Shown here: one piece after another, positions 7,479-14,899 of the stretch
Layout of the letters: each line of letters begins with the position of its first letter
Position numbering within the stretch: position 1 is the first letter of the stretch
Source of the DNA: a virus
IMG/VR virus record: IMGVR_UViG_3300005288_000100
Span: 1 to 35,270 of that record
Length of the DNA: 35,270 nucleotides
Reading direction: 5' to 3' (one strand)
The notes under the pieces: generated by a model
Told to the model about the DNA's origin: nothing
Seen by the model: the letters and a program-made list of their open reading frames with translations, nothing else
Database searches by the model: none
Made by a program: the position numbers and the translations under genes

Positions 7479-7518
7479 AGCCTCTGGTCTTGACGGACTG
7501 GAGGCTTTCTGGTCTAAT
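7479..7518 (+). promoter_or_regulatory. hybrid terminator-promoter: -35 box forms the hairpin loop
   Basis: The 11-base arms 7479-7489 and 7496-7506 pair (nine Watson-Crick pairs and two G-T), leaving a six-base loop that is exactly TTGACG (7490-7495). TTTCT follows the stem. From the same TTGACG a 17-base spacer leads to TCTAAT (7513-7518), a sigma70-like promoter about 30 bases before the next gene. One sequence thus appears to end the upstream transcript and start the next. The same design recurs on the minus strand at 19166-19200 and 27937-27971. Confidence 0.72.
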
Positions 7519-7546
7519 GGGGTTACTAATTTAAAGGAGCAATTTA

Positions 7547-7891
7547 ATGTCAATTTGTAGATGGTCCAGCATGAACTGGCAATGTGATCTATACTGCTAC
7601 GAATCTGAACAGGGGTATGTGACGCATGTGGCAGTTAACCGGACTATGGGAGATATCCCTAAAGTAGACTCATCCCTGTTCTTAAATCACACAGAAGAAA
7701 ATGAACAAGAGTTCTTCAAACAACATAAAGCACAAATGAAGTTCTTAGAAACTGCTGAACGTAGACCAATTGGTTTGAAATATGACGGACAGACATTCTA
7801 TGATGATAAGGAAACATTCTTGTCTCGACTAGAAATGCTCAAACAAGAAGGTTATAGGTTTCCAGAGATTACGCAGGAGGATTTAGAGTGA
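7547..7891 (+). CDS. conserved-type phage protein of unknown function (114 aa)
   Basis: A 114-residue protein starting SICRWSSMNWQCDLYCYESEQGYVTHVA, a form I associate with a widespread unnamed phage family. AAAGGAG lies seven bases before the ATG. The second half is helical and charged. It is the first gene behind the promoter at 7490-7518, and overlaps the next gene (GTGA). Confidence 0.8.
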   Translation: MSICRWSSMNWQCDLYCYESEQGYVTHVAVNRTMGDIPKVDSSLFLNHTEENEQEFFKQHKAQMKFLETAERRPIGLKYDGQTFYDDKETFLSRLEMLKQEGYRFPEITQEDLE

Positions 7892-8079
7892 ATAAAGAAC
7901 AACTGACGCGACAGCTTGAACTGCTACACAAAGATTTAGGAAAATGCAGTAAACGCTGCAAGAAGATTTCCAAAGCTTGCGGACTAGAGGACAACCACCT
8001 TATTGAATATGCTATGGAACAAACTAAACTTGTGCTTGAGTCGATTAAGGAGAAAGAAAATGTTTCTACAGAAGTTTGA
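7888..8079 (+). CDS. small helical protein (63 aa), GTG start
   Basis: Starts with GTG overlapping the previous stop; AGGAGG is eight bases upstream. The sequence is a likely helical hairpin with a basic Cys-Lys-rich turn (KCSKRCKKISKACG). It overlaps the phosphatase gene by 20 bases. Function unknown. Confidence 0.7.
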   Translation: MNKEQLTRQLELLHKDLGKCSKRCKKISKACGLEDNHLIEYAMEQTKLVLESIKEKENVSTEV

Positions 8080-8725
8080 AAAGAACACGCAAGGTAAGGA
8101 TTATTGTGTAGGCGACATTCACGGATGCTTTAGTAAACTTCAAGAGCAGCTATATGTTATTGGATTTGATGAAAAGGTTGACCGCTTGTTCTGTGTAGGG
8201 GATTTAGTAGATCGTGGACCAGAGTCACAAGAGTTCTGGGATTGGCTGCGCAAGCCTTGGTTTCATTCTGTATGTGGTAATCATGAACAAATGGTTATTG
8301 ACTCTGTAGAAGCTGGAAATGAGGGTCATGCTTGTGGAAATCATGCAATTAACGGTGGTATGTGGCTGTATGGTCTTCCTGAAGTAGAGCAGCAATGCTA
8401 TGCTCTTGAGATGAAAGAGCTTCCATTGGCCATTGAAGTGGAAACAGATAAAGGTTTAGTTGGTATTATTCATGCTGAATGTCCGCTAGGTGACTGGAAT
8501 CTTTTCAAATCTATGTATGACAGCAATAAAGATAGATTTGATGCTGTTGCTATGTGGGCACGTACAAAGATTACTAATGAAGATAGCTCCGAAGTTGTAG
8601 GACTTTACAAACTATATGTAGGTCATACGCCAATGAATGATGCAAAGACACTAGGTAACGTGGGGTATATTGATACTGGGGCTTGCTTCCGTGGCGGTAA
8701 GTTTACTATTGTGCAGATTAACTGA
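8060..8725 (+). CDS. lambda-type serine/threonine protein phosphatase
   Basis: A 221-residue metallophosphoesterase of the PPP superfamily. The three signature motifs are G18-D-I-H-G22, G47-D-L-V-D-R-G53 and G73-N-H-E76, which bind the two metals and phosphate. Later His residues (IIHAECP and VGHTPM) complete the site. Phage lambda phosphatase is the model. It would remove phosphate from Ser/Thr/Tyr residues or from a small substrate, perhaps reversing host or phage kinase signals. The ATG at 8060 has AAGGAG eight bases upstream, inside the preceding gene. Confidence 0.93.
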   Translation: MFLQKFEKNTQGKDYCVGDIHGCFSKLQEQLYVIGFDEKVDRLFCVGDLVDRGPESQEFWDWLRKPWFHSVCGNHEQMVIDSVEAGNEGHACGNHAINGGMWLYGLPEVEQQCYALEMKELPLAIEVETDKGLVGIIHAECPLGDWNLFKSMYDSNKDRFDAVAMWARTKITNEDSSEVVGLYKLYVGHTPMNDAKTLGNVGYIDTGACFRGGKFTIVQIN

Positions 8726-8737
8726 GGGGAAACTCAA

Positions 8738-8905
8738 ATGACACAAGAACAATACTACCTACTAGAGAGACTGCGTACAAATCTCCTAGATGCTGCATCT
8801 GAACTAGAGCTTCTAGAAAAGCTTCCAAGGTTTGTCCAGACTTTGGATTGGATGCTGGACGAACTTGATGAATATATTAAATTGCAGAAGGGGTTGGATG
8901 AATGA
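8738..8905 (+). CDS. small leucine-rich helical protein (55 aa)
   Basis: A 55-codon gene with GAGGGGAAA upstream of its ATG and an ATGA overlap with the next gene. The product is acidic and leucine-rich (LLERLRTNLLDAASELELLEKL) and probably forms a helical hairpin or coiled coil. No family recognised. Confidence 0.7.
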   Translation: MTQEQYYLLERLRTNLLDAASELELLEKLPRFVQTLDWMLDELDEYIKLQKGLDE

Positions 8906-9246
8906 GTAGTAACTTTAAACCAATGAGTCAAGAGCAACGTGAAGAGGTTCGCCTTAAACGTATTGCTGACCAAGAATGGGCACTTACCAACTACAAAACT
9001 GAATATGCTGACCAGAAGTATTGGGCAGACACAGCCTCAAAATATGGCCTACGGCTTCCGGGCTGGTGGATTCCTAGTAAAGAAATAAAATATATTCGTA
9101 GAGCCTGCAAGAAACTAAATATTGATGTTAGTGATTTCATTGATAGCACTGGGTTTAGTAATTTGAATCAATTAGCTGAAGCAAATAGTACTTTTACTGC
9201 TCTAAGTATGGTAGGATTGGTATTAGAGTACAAAGAGGGCCTTTAG
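8902..9246 (+). CDS. unknown protein (114 aa)
   Basis: A 114-residue protein. The first 60 residues are charged and helical; the rest (EIKYIRRACKKLNIDVSDFIDSTGFSNLNQLAEAN) resembles a small helical or helix-turn-helix-like domain, but no family is assigned. Start overlaps the upstream stop. A gap of about 95 bases with a small hairpin follows. Confidence 0.7.
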   Translation: MSSNFKPMSQEQREEVRLKRIADQEWALTNYKTEYADQKYWADTASKYGLRLPGWWIPSKEIKYIRRACKKLNIDVSDFIDSTGFSNLNQLAEANSTFTALSMVGLVLEYKEGL

Positions 9247-9307
9247 TCGATATATAAATCGATTGTTTGGCGTAGTTTTACCCTATTCTAGACGTTTTAA
9301 TATTATC

Positions 9308-9326
9308 AGAGCCCGGTAGTGGCTCT
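9308..9326 (+). other. hairpin in intergenic region
   Basis: AGAGCC (9308-9313) and GGCTCT (9321-9326) pair with a seven-base loop. It lies just before an AGGAGA ribosome site and has no T-run, so a translational or RNA-stability role is more likely than termination. The rest of 9247-9327 shows no gene; a weak TATTCT near 9286 is not enough to call a promoter. Confidence 0.4.
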
Positions 9327-9340
9327 TAGGAGATACAAGC

Positions 9341-9523
9341 AAGTTCTTTATCATTTATTTAGCCATTAGTTTGGTAATGCTGTACAGTGAAGCTGTTGAT
9401 TGCTACAGGACTAAAGTGAAATTCAATATCCTTGGAAGCTTATTGTTCTCTGTTTGTTGGATTATTTCACTTCCTTGGTCAATTTATAGTATTTGGGCTG
9501 TTCAACAGAAAGATACAAAATGA
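9341..9523 (+). CDS. small two-helix membrane protein with missing start codon
   Basis: An open frame of 61 codons encoding two hydrophobic segments (FFIIYLAISLVMLY and ILGSLLFSVCWIISLPWSIYSI). AGGAGA at 9328-9333 is ideally spaced for a start at 9341, but that codon is AAG. The first usable starts are TTG at 9371 and ATG at 9377, which would cut off most of the first membrane segment and have no ribosome site. Either initiation is non-canonical, the gene has lost its start by mutation, or translation begins at 9377 (48 aa). The stop overlaps a ten-codon ORF leading to the next gene. Confidence 0.45.
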   Translation, partial: KFFIIYLAISLVMLYSEAVDCYRTKVKFNILGSLLFSVCWIISLPWSIYSIWAVQQKDTK

Positions 9524-9548
9524 GTAACTTAGTGGGGAGTGTAAGTAA

Positions 9549-9947
9549 ATGACTGCAAACAGAGAATTAGCAGAACAACGTGGGCTATCTGAATACCAAA
9601 TTCAAGAGATTGATCGTCTTCACGAACATCTTGATAAAACAATGGACTATTTCATTGAACAAGGTTGGACACAAAGCCGAGAAGATGAGATTCATGATAT
9701 TGAATACCTCTTGCAGCAAGCTTGGGGTTTCCCTAAAGACTGTGGCTATCACCGTTATGCACCAAAATATGCTTTTATTTGTCAGTGGTACGGACGAACC
9801 TTTAAATGTATTGAAACTGGTAATCAAATCACACTAGGGAAAGATGTTCATGAACGTCAATACATTCCTTTTGGTAATTGTGCAATTGACTTGGGAGTTC
9901 TTAACGGGTATTCTCGTCGTATTGGGAATATGGAGGAAATTAAATGA
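9549..9947 (+). CDS. unknown protein (132 aa)
   Basis: A 132-residue protein. The first half is helical (SEYQIQEIDRLHEHLDKTMDYFIEQGW); the second has aromatic and Cys-containing strands (GYHRYAPKYAFICQWYGRTFKCIETG). The start overlaps the stop of a ten-codon ORF (9520-9552) with GGGGAG upstream. It overlaps the next gene by ATGA. No family recognised. Confidence 0.72.
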   Translation: MTANRELAEQRGLSEYQIQEIDRLHEHLDKTMDYFIEQGWTQSREDEIHDIEYLLQQAWGFPKDCGYHRYAPKYAFICQWYGRTFKCIETGNQITLGKDVHERQYIPFGNCAIDLGVLNGYSRRIGNMEEIK

Positions 9948-10123
9948 CCAAAGAATATTCCCATGACAGAGAAGTGATCAAAGACTTCATCCGCTTCCTG
10001 TCAGATGAGCATAAAGCTTGTGTAGTTCAATTTCCATATGAGTTTGCAGCTAGTCAGTATGTCAACTACAGATTTGTGAACGTTTCAGATATATTGGAAG
10101 AGTTTATTAAGGGGAGAAAGTAA
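9944..10123 (+). CDS. unknown protein (59 aa)
   Basis: A 59-codon gene with GGAGG upstream, an ATGA overlap with the preceding gene and a TAATG overlap with the following one. It looks like a small helical domain (SHDREVIKDFIRFLSDEH...VSDILEEFIKG). Function unknown. Confidence 0.68.
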   Translation: MTKEYSHDREVIKDFIRFLSDEHKACVVQFPYEFAASQYVNYRFVNVSDILEEFIKGRK

Positions 10124-10422
10124 TGAGTAATCTAATGGATGAAACTGTCAAAGAAATTTGTGATAGTATGCTGAACAATCCTAATCGTTGGGAAATTTCA
10201 ACCTACACTTTGAATGACCAAGTTTATGGGCTACGCTATTGGATAGACGACACAAGTATCACGAAAACTTGGAACGGACATTCGTGCGATATAGTCTTTA
10301 CATACAAACAAGGGAAAGAAATCTTTGCAGCATATAGTTCTATGAAGGAACACAAAGCTACCCTTGCTCAAGCTAAAGTTATCCGATCTTTCAATAAAAA
10401 CTGGTGGGAATTTTGGAAGTGA
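10123..10422 (+). CDS. unknown protein (99 aa)
   Basis: A 99-residue protein with a helical start and a beta-rich middle (WEISTYTLNDQVYGLRYWIDD), ending in a Trp-rich tail (NKNWWEFWK). GGGGAGAAAG precedes its start. No family recognised. Confidence 0.7.
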   Translation: MSNLMDETVKEICDSMLNNPNRWEISTYTLNDQVYGLRYWIDDTSITKTWNGHSCDIVFTYKQGKEIFAAYSSMKEHKATLAQAKVIRSFNKNWWEFWK

Positions 10423-10496
10423 CTAAAGAACGCCGGTCATGTGGGGCTAGAGAGAAGAATAAGTGTAGCAAGGAGAGTGAACGTAGAGGTGGGAAG

Positions 10497-10658
10497 ATGT
10501 GTTTGAAGGCTGAAGACACTCTGTTCGTTAACTTCAGAGATACTTTGAATGGTGGATTCTGTGCTGACATTGATTATGAATCCCAAGCTTGGCAGAGAGT
10601 GCTGAGCGATTGGGAAGGGTTTAAAATTGAGGAGAAGCTATGTATTACCAAGAAATAG
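10497..10658 (+). CDS. unknown protein (53 aa)
   Basis: The ATG at 10497 has GAGGTG at five bases, the best ribosome site in the area. A GTG at 10419 overlapping the preceding stop would give a 79-residue product with a basic N-terminal extension; that extension is mostly translated ribosome-site-like sequence, so I prefer the short form. It overlaps the next gene by 19 bases. Confidence 0.55.
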   Translation: MCLKAEDTLFVNFRDTLNGGFCADIDYESQAWQRVLSDWEGFKIEEKLCITKK

Positions 10659-10933
10659 GGTATAAACTACCACCAGAGTACACAAGCCTTATCTACCTGC
10701 ACCAGCGTCTAGGTGATATTGATACTGTGGATGCTGCTTGTTATATCTGGAATAGGTTGCACACAGGTGAGAGCCTTCGGATTAATAAAGTTGAAGAGAT
10801 GCTGGGCACAATTCACCTGACAGGGAAGTGTAGTGACACGGAAGCTGCTTTGAACATTTGCAGATACCTCACCACTATCTGTGTTGGTGTTACGTATGAG
10901 AAGACAATTATCACTGAGAGTTGGGAGATTTGA
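10640..10933 (+). CDS. unknown protein (97 aa)
   Basis: A 97-residue, largely helical protein (YTSLIYLHQRLGDIDTVDAACYIWNRL). GAGGAG precedes the start inside the previous gene. Its stop overlaps the next start (TGATG). No family recognised. Confidence 0.7.
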   Translation: MYYQEIGYKLPPEYTSLIYLHQRLGDIDTVDAACYIWNRLHTGESLRINKVEEMLGTIHLTGKCSDTEAALNICRYLTTICVGVTYEKTIITESWEI

Positions 10934-11178
10934 TGAAATATAAGATGGGTAGTAAAGTGTACATCACTTCTTCTAAGAAGACAGGTGGGAGATATAACAA
11001 TGGTAAGATCATAGGCATTGAACTTTCTTATTTCGGACTTGGTTATCTTACAGAAACTCAGTATTTTAATGATTTTGATCATCCAAGGTACAAAGTGGCC
11101 TATGTTGATTGCTTTACAAATAAAGCTTGCTGTCGTTGGTACTCGGAGGAAGAGCTTCAGAAGGAGAAGCCTGAATGA
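10933..11178 (+). CDS. unknown beta-rich protein (81 aa)
   Basis: The start at 10933 has GGAG at five bases. The pattern MKYKMGSKVYITSSKKTGGRYNNGKIIGIE...YKVAYVDCF...W.SEEEL is typical of small SH3-like barrel proteins of phages, but no specific family is assigned. It overlaps the next gene by ATGA. Confidence 0.7.
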   Translation: MKYKMGSKVYITSSKKTGGRYNNGKIIGIELSYFGLGYLTETQYFNDFDHPRYKVAYVDCFTNKACCRWYSEEELQKEKPE

Positions 11179-11432
11179 ACCAAACAATTGAAGAACGTAT
11201 GCAGTCTGTAGAAGATCAACTTAAAGAGATTAGGAAAGAATTGGAGGAGAGCTTGGCGAGGTATAAACAAAGTCAATATCCTTTTACGAATGGAGATATC
11301 AGTAAGTTTCGTAGTGGTCAGATAGGAAATATTTCTGATACAAAATGTCTGTGGGATAGTATTCCTGTAGAAGATCGATATAAGCCTATGAGTTTATATT
11401 GCCCATGTAAGAAGTGTACAGCTTGGTGTTGA
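11175..11432 (+). CDS. coiled-coil protein with Cys-rich C terminus (85 aa)
   Basis: An 85-residue protein: residues 3-32 are a charged heptad-like helix, and the tail has a CPCKKCTAWC cluster that may bind zinc. AAGGAGAAG upstream; ATGA overlap with the previous gene. Function unknown. Confidence 0.7.
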   Translation: MNQTIEERMQSVEDQLKEIRKELEESLARYKQSQYPFTNGDISKFRSGQIGNISDTKCLWDSIPVEDRYKPMSLYCPCKKCTAWC

Positions 11433-11441
11433 GGAGGAAGT

Positions 11442-11618
11442 ATGAACGATGAATACGTACCAACAGAATTTGAACGCAAGCTTAGTGAATTACATTTACA
11501 ACTCTACCATTTGATGCTGGATGTTGATACGACGTGGTGTCAGGCAAGTGGATGTAGTCATGTACTGACTGCTTTTGAAGAGTGTTGGGATAAGATTAAG
11601 GAGTGTGATGTGTTATGA
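11442..11618 (+). CDS. unknown small helical protein (58 aa)
   Basis: A 58-codon gene with a strong GAGGAGGAAG site seven bases before its ATG. The product is a predicted helix pair (TEFERKLSELHLQLYHLMLDV...ALTAFEECWDKIKE-like). It overlaps the next gene by ATGA. No family recognised. Confidence 0.68.
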   Translation: MNDEYVPTEFERKLSELHLQLYHLMLDVDTTWCQASGCSHVLTAFEECWDKIKECDVL

Positions 11619-11848
11619 AAGAAGTATTTTGGATTGATATTAATGATGGGCAACCGGAAACTGGTCAGTGGATCTTTTACCTAGATACGAAGTCGGCAGA
11701 GTGGTATGAAAAGAATATCAATTATAAAGTTTCTGCTGACGACATTGATAAAGGAGAATACAAGAAGGACAATCTGGTAGAGTGGCACTATGATTACCCT
11801 TGTGAGGAGTTTAAATATTGGTTCCCTATTCCGAGTAAACGTAAATGA
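11615..11848 (+). CDS. possible DUF551-like small protein (77 aa)
   Basis: A 77-residue protein with WIDINDGQPETGQWIFYL near the start and YWFPIPSK at the end. This recalls the W-I-x-V-x-x-x-x-P...W-x-P-L-P layout of DUF551 proteins, which are common in phages and of unknown function. The match is weaker than for the gene at 28368-28604. It overlaps both neighbours by four bases. Confidence 0.6.
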   Translation: MKEVFWIDINDGQPETGQWIFYLDTKSAEWYEKNINYKVSADDIDKGEYKKDNLVEWHYDYPCEEFKYWFPIPSKRK

Positions 11849-12030
11849 AACCAATAATCCTTAAAACACCAGAAGGACTATATGTCTGTGAAATCCCTAT
11901 TGAGAATGAACCAGAAGATGGAGCATCTGATAGGGAATGGTGGATATGGGCAGCATGTGGAGTGGGGGCTAGTCCTGTAGAGGCTTATGATAGGTGGGTG
12001 ATTGACTATGAGTCAAAATTGGGAGGATAA
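11845..12030 (+). CDS. unknown small protein (61 aa)
   Basis: A 61-residue acidic, Trp-rich protein (DREWWIWAACGVGASPVEAYDRWV). It overlaps the previous gene by ATGA; GGGAGG at its end serves the next gene. Function unknown. Confidence 0.66.
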   Translation: MKPIILKTPEGLYVCEIPIENEPEDGASDREWWIWAACGVGASPVEAYDRWVIDYESKLGG

Positions 12031-12033
12031 GGT

Positions 12034-12207
12034 GTGAAGAACAAACAGCTATTTGAAGATTGGTACATAACAAACAGGTCTGGTCCTAATATAGACGTGT
12101 ACGACGACTTAAAACTTGGTGACGATGGTGAATATTATTATCAAGAAACTTATTGGATGTATAGAGCGTTCAAAGCTGGGCAAGTGTTGAAGGTGTCTGA
12201 AAAATGA
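12034..12207 (+). CDS. unknown small protein (57 aa), GTG start
   Basis: A GTG start seven bases after GGAGG. The pattern FEDWYITNRSG...GEYYYQETYWMYRAFKAGQ is like many small phage proteins with an F-x-x-W-Y...W...A-x-x-A-G layout. Their function is unknown. ATGA overlap with the next gene. Confidence 0.68.
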   Translation: MKNKQLFEDWYITNRSGPNIDVYDDLKLGDDGEYYYQETYWMYRAFKAGQVLKVSEK

Positions 12208-12356
12208 CACAAGAAGAAATTGATGAAGACGAAGAACGATGGTATTGCTGGGAGGAACAAGATTGGTCAGAGAATAAATTGTTTTATAAGTATGATTTAG
12301 AACATTTGGAAGGATTAAATAAGCGAGAGCGACATCCAACGAAGGAGAAGATGTGA
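12204..12356 (+). CDS. small acidic protein (50 aa)
   Basis: A 50-codon gene, ATGA overlap upstream and TGATG overlap downstream. It starts TQEEIDEDEERWYCWEEQDW and is strongly acidic and aromatic. No family recognised. Confidence 0.62.
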   Translation: MTQEEIDEDEERWYCWEEQDWSENKLFYKYDLEHLEGLNKRERHPTKEKM

Positions 12357-12820
12357 TGAGAGTTATCTATACACAAAACCCACTACGCTCTTATGTTGAT
12401 ATGAGTGAAGAAGATAAAATAGATTTCAAACAAAGGCTTTATGCTTGGCACACGGATGAATGGGATGAGAACCATGAAGAAGCAACCAAATGGACAGACC
12501 ATCAATACCCATACTTCATTGAAGCTTTAACTTCTGGTGAAGAGCATTGGGGTGATTGTACTAAGGTGTGTACGAGCTGCACTAAGTGTCATGCTGAAGA
12601 TGTACTGGGTATTAGTACAACACAAGGTTTGAAAGGATTACACTACATCTCCGGGGTATTTGGGAAAGACACAACACTTGACGAGGCTATTGAGAATCTT
12701 AGTAAGGAGGCTGAGTATAATGAGGAATGGCATAAGCCACATATTGAACGTTGGACTAAAGAGAGGAACGCAGCTTTGGAGAGTTTGATTTGGTATAAGG
12801 AGAAGTATTTTAGTGAGTAA
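12356..12820 (+). CDS. unknown protein with Cys cluster (154 aa)
   Basis: A 154-residue protein. CTKVCTSCTKCH in the middle is a CxxxCxxCxxC cluster that could bind zinc or an iron-sulphur centre. AAGGAGAAG precedes ATG 12356; an adjacent GTG at 12353 is the alternative. The C terminus is a long charged helix. It overlaps the next gene by eight bases. No family recognised. Confidence 0.7.
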   Translation: MRVIYTQNPLRSYVDMSEEDKIDFKQRLYAWHTDEWDENHEEATKWTDHQYPYFIEALTSGEEHWGDCTKVCTSCTKCHAEDVLGISTTQGLKGLHYISGVFGKDTTLDEAIENLSKEAEYNEEWHKPHIERWTKERNAALESLIWYKEKYFSE

Positions 12821-13016
12821 AGAAAAAGAATCTAAGATTCCAGATCTTACAACTGAGATTGCACAAAGGGTAGAAGCTAACGCTGATACCCTTGCAGCTA
12901 TTGGGGTTAAAGAGTGGATGAGGCAACGAAGGAAGAAAGCAAATATGACTGAACTTGAACAGAAGGAAGCTGTGCGTAAACTAGAGGAAGAGAAACTAAA
13001 TGACAAGGGGACGTAA
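12813..13016 (+). CDS. small charged helical protein (67 aa), GTG start
   Basis: A GTG start with AAGGAG nearby in the previous gene. The product is a predicted helix with a basic middle (VKEWMRQRRKKANMTELEQKEAVRKLEEEK). It overlaps the next gene by 17 bases. Function unknown; DNA or RNA binding would be speculation. Confidence 0.66.
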   Translation: MSKEKESKIPDLTTEIAQRVEANADTLAAIGVKEWMRQRRKKANMTELEQKEAVRKLEEEKLNDKGT

Positions 13017-13422
13017 GCCTATTGTGCTTGTGAACGATATCAAGAGAGATTTCTGTGACCATTGGTACGGAAGAGATGAGCCTGACACATGGCCTGTATG
13101 GATTGATGATATTGTATCTGGTGTGGCTAGATTAGATTGGTATGGAGATAAAGCTAATCAAATACCGCTATCTACTACAAATATTATTAAGTGCTTTCTT
13201 TTCTTGAATGAAATATCTACAGACTCCGTTATTGAGCTGTTGGAAGTCAGGAAGAGTCAAGCTAGTTTGTACGTGAAAGCATGCACCCTGTCTTATAGGT
13301 TCTTGAAGAGGTCACTGGAAGATAAGGAAGTGTTGAGGATGAAATATCCTAGGCAGAGTATTGTATCTGAAGCACACGGAATAGAGCTTGGATACGACAA
13401 ACAGAATGCTGCATTTATTTGA
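13000..13422 (+). CDS. unknown protein (140 aa)
   Basis: A 140-residue protein starting TRGRKPIVLVNDIKRDFCDHWYG. The later half (IKCFLFLNEISTDSVIELLEVRKSQASLYVKACTLSYRFLKR) resembles a helix-turn-helix-bearing replication or regulatory protein in its layout, but I cannot name a family. GAGGAAGAG upstream. A TATAAT-bearing AT-rich gap follows. Confidence 0.68.
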   Translation: MTRGRKPIVLVNDIKRDFCDHWYGRDEPDTWPVWIDDIVSGVARLDWYGDKANQIPLSTTNIIKCFLFLNEISTDSVIELLEVRKSQASLYVKACTLSYRFLKRSLEDKEVLRMKYPRQSIVSEAHGIELGYDKQNAAFI

Positions 13423-13437
13423 ATTTAATTAATCCGG

Positions 13438-13443
13438 TATAAT
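13438..13443 (+). promoter_or_regulatory. possible promoter -10 box
   Basis: A perfect TATAAT in an AT-rich gap between genes. No good -35 lies 16-18 bases upstream (TTATTT at 17), so if it is a promoter it needs an activator or AT-rich upstream contacts. Confidence 0.35.
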
Positions 13444-13465
13444 ATATATAGGAGATGTTTTAAAG

Positions 13466-13678
13466 TTGAAACGAGATATTAAAATACAATCTAGTGTAGC
13501 TGATTACTTTCGTAAGCTGGGAGATGATGTGGGAAATATGCCAACTGGAAAGATGTTAACCAAGGATGAACAGAATCATCTGAAAGCTTTGTATTATCAG
13601 CGTGCGTTGGAAGTGGAACGTGAGGAACAGAGGGCTTTGGTGATGTATAAGAAAATAAACTTTAAGAGGAAGAACTGA
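13466..13678 (+). CDS. unknown small protein (70 aa), TTG start
   Basis: A TTG start eleven bases after GGAG; the spacing is long but no better start exists. The product is charged and helical (LTKDEQNHLKALYYQRALEVEREEQRALVMYKK). Its stop overlaps the HNH endonuclease start (TGATG). It may be a regulatory or nicking cofactor, but nothing shows that. Confidence 0.6.
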   Translation: MKRDIKIQSSVADYFRKLGDDVGNMPTGKMLTKDEQNHLKALYYQRALEVEREEQRALVMYKKINFKRKN

Positions 13679-14232
13679 TGGAAGATGAGATTTGGAAAGA
13701 TATTGATGGTTATCCGGGATACCAAGTTAGTAACATGGGACGTGTTAAGAGTTTAGTAAAGGCTTACAGACGAGAAGATATAATTCTTAAAGGCAGTCCT
13801 AACACGACAGGTTATATTCTTGTTCAGCTTTACCCTGAGCCTAGAAAGCGTAAGTCATTACTTGTACATAGATTGGTTATGCTAACCTTTCAGCCTAATC
13901 CTGTGATGGATGAACTGGAGGTGAATCATAAAGATCTAGATACAACCAATAACAAGATGTCTAATCTTGAGTGGGTTACACAGAAGGAGAATAAAGAACA
14001 CTACGTAGCCAGTGATAAGTTTAAAACAGCAGTAAGAGAGAACATGCCTAAAGGTGAAGACCAACACTTGTCAAAGCTTACTAACGAACAGGTGATTGAG
14101 ATACGTAGGCTGTATGACAATGATGAACACGGTAGCAGAAAGAAACTAAGAGAAACGTTTGGTATCGCTGAATCTACTCTTAGACAAATACTTCAAAGAA
14201 AAACTTGGAAACACCTTCTTCCAACAGAGTAA
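13678..14232 (+). CDS. HNH homing endonuclease with NUMOD4 domain
   Basis: A 184-residue protein. Residues 4-24 (EIWKDIDGYPGYQVSNMGRVK) match the NUMOD4 motif, and NHKDLDTTNNKMSNLEWVTQKEN (about 83-105) matches the HNH_3 nuclease core: His84, the DxxxxNN stretch and the NLEWVT signature. The C terminus (LTNEQVIEIRRLY...FGIAESTLRQIL) is a helix-turn-helix-like DNA-binding unit. Free-standing HNH enzymes of this kind cut DNA lacking the gene and spread themselves. It is the last gene of the plus block, directly before a terminator. Confidence 0.92.
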   Translation: MEDEIWKDIDGYPGYQVSNMGRVKSLVKAYRREDIILKGSPNTTGYILVQLYPEPRKRKSLLVHRLVMLTFQPNPVMDELEVNHKDLDTTNNKMSNLEWVTQKENKEHYVASDKFKTAVRENMPKGEDQHLSKLTNEQVIEIRRLYDNDEHGSRKKLRETFGIAESTLRQILQRKTWKHLLPTE

Positions 14233-14252
14233 AATTCCCAACCCCTATTTTC

Positions 14253-14286
14253 AGGAGACAGCTTTCATTAGTGTCTCCTATTTTTG
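14253..14286 (+). terminator. intrinsic terminator ending the plus-strand block
   Basis: AGGAGACA (14253-14260) and TGTCTCCT (14272-14279) form an 8-bp stem with an 11-base loop, followed by ATTTTTGTG. It lies 20 bases after the HNH gene stop. Confidence 0.88.
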
Positions 14287-14453
14287 TGTCTGGAAAATAT
14301 GGCAAAGCCTTTATTTATAAGGTGTCCAGTTCTGAAAATCCTTGGATATCTATCCGACAAGCTTAACGCTCCTAGGCCGTACGAAGCATATATCGTGCCA
14401 AATCCTAAAATATATAGAAATTCTATCAAGACACCCTGACCAATCCATTCTAT

Positions 14454-14516
14454 CTATTACTAATCATCTCAAGCAAGCTCTGTGCCAAGTCACTGATCGA
14501 TAGCTATTACTCATCA
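14454..14516. repeat. direct repeat with 50-bp period
   Basis: CTATTACTAATCA (14454-14466) and CTATTACTCATCA (14504-14516) match at 12 of 13 positions and are exactly 50 bases apart, inside the gene-free zone. Confidence 0.5.
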
Positions 14517-14899
14517 CTGAGCGTGTCATAACGTTACACTTCGCATAATCTATTTATTGTTAAATGTTACCCCATACACACTGGCTATCAATAACCTGTC
14601 AACTACCTCTAGCCACTCATACTGACCACGTATGTCAACCATAATAATCTGTGCTGCACAGCTAGCACACTTCACTAGCTTAAGTCAATGTATTGTGTTA
14701 CTGAGCAGCATAAGATGTGTACTACTGATTAGTTATACAGTACTGTACGTAGATACAGATGCAAACTTGAGGGATCTTTGCTACCGTGCTTGACAAATGA
14801 GGACTTACTAGCACATGAATAAGTGACTAAAAACTACACTGACAAGTGTATATTAAGATGCTTGCAGACTATGTTAATCATAGCTTACATTCAATTGAC

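Noticed and set aside
10419-10496. N-terminal extension of the 53-aa gene from a GTG at 10419
   Set aside because: The extension encodes a basic string from purine-rich ribosome-site-like DNA, and the ATG at 10497 has a much better ribosome site. Kept only as an alternative.
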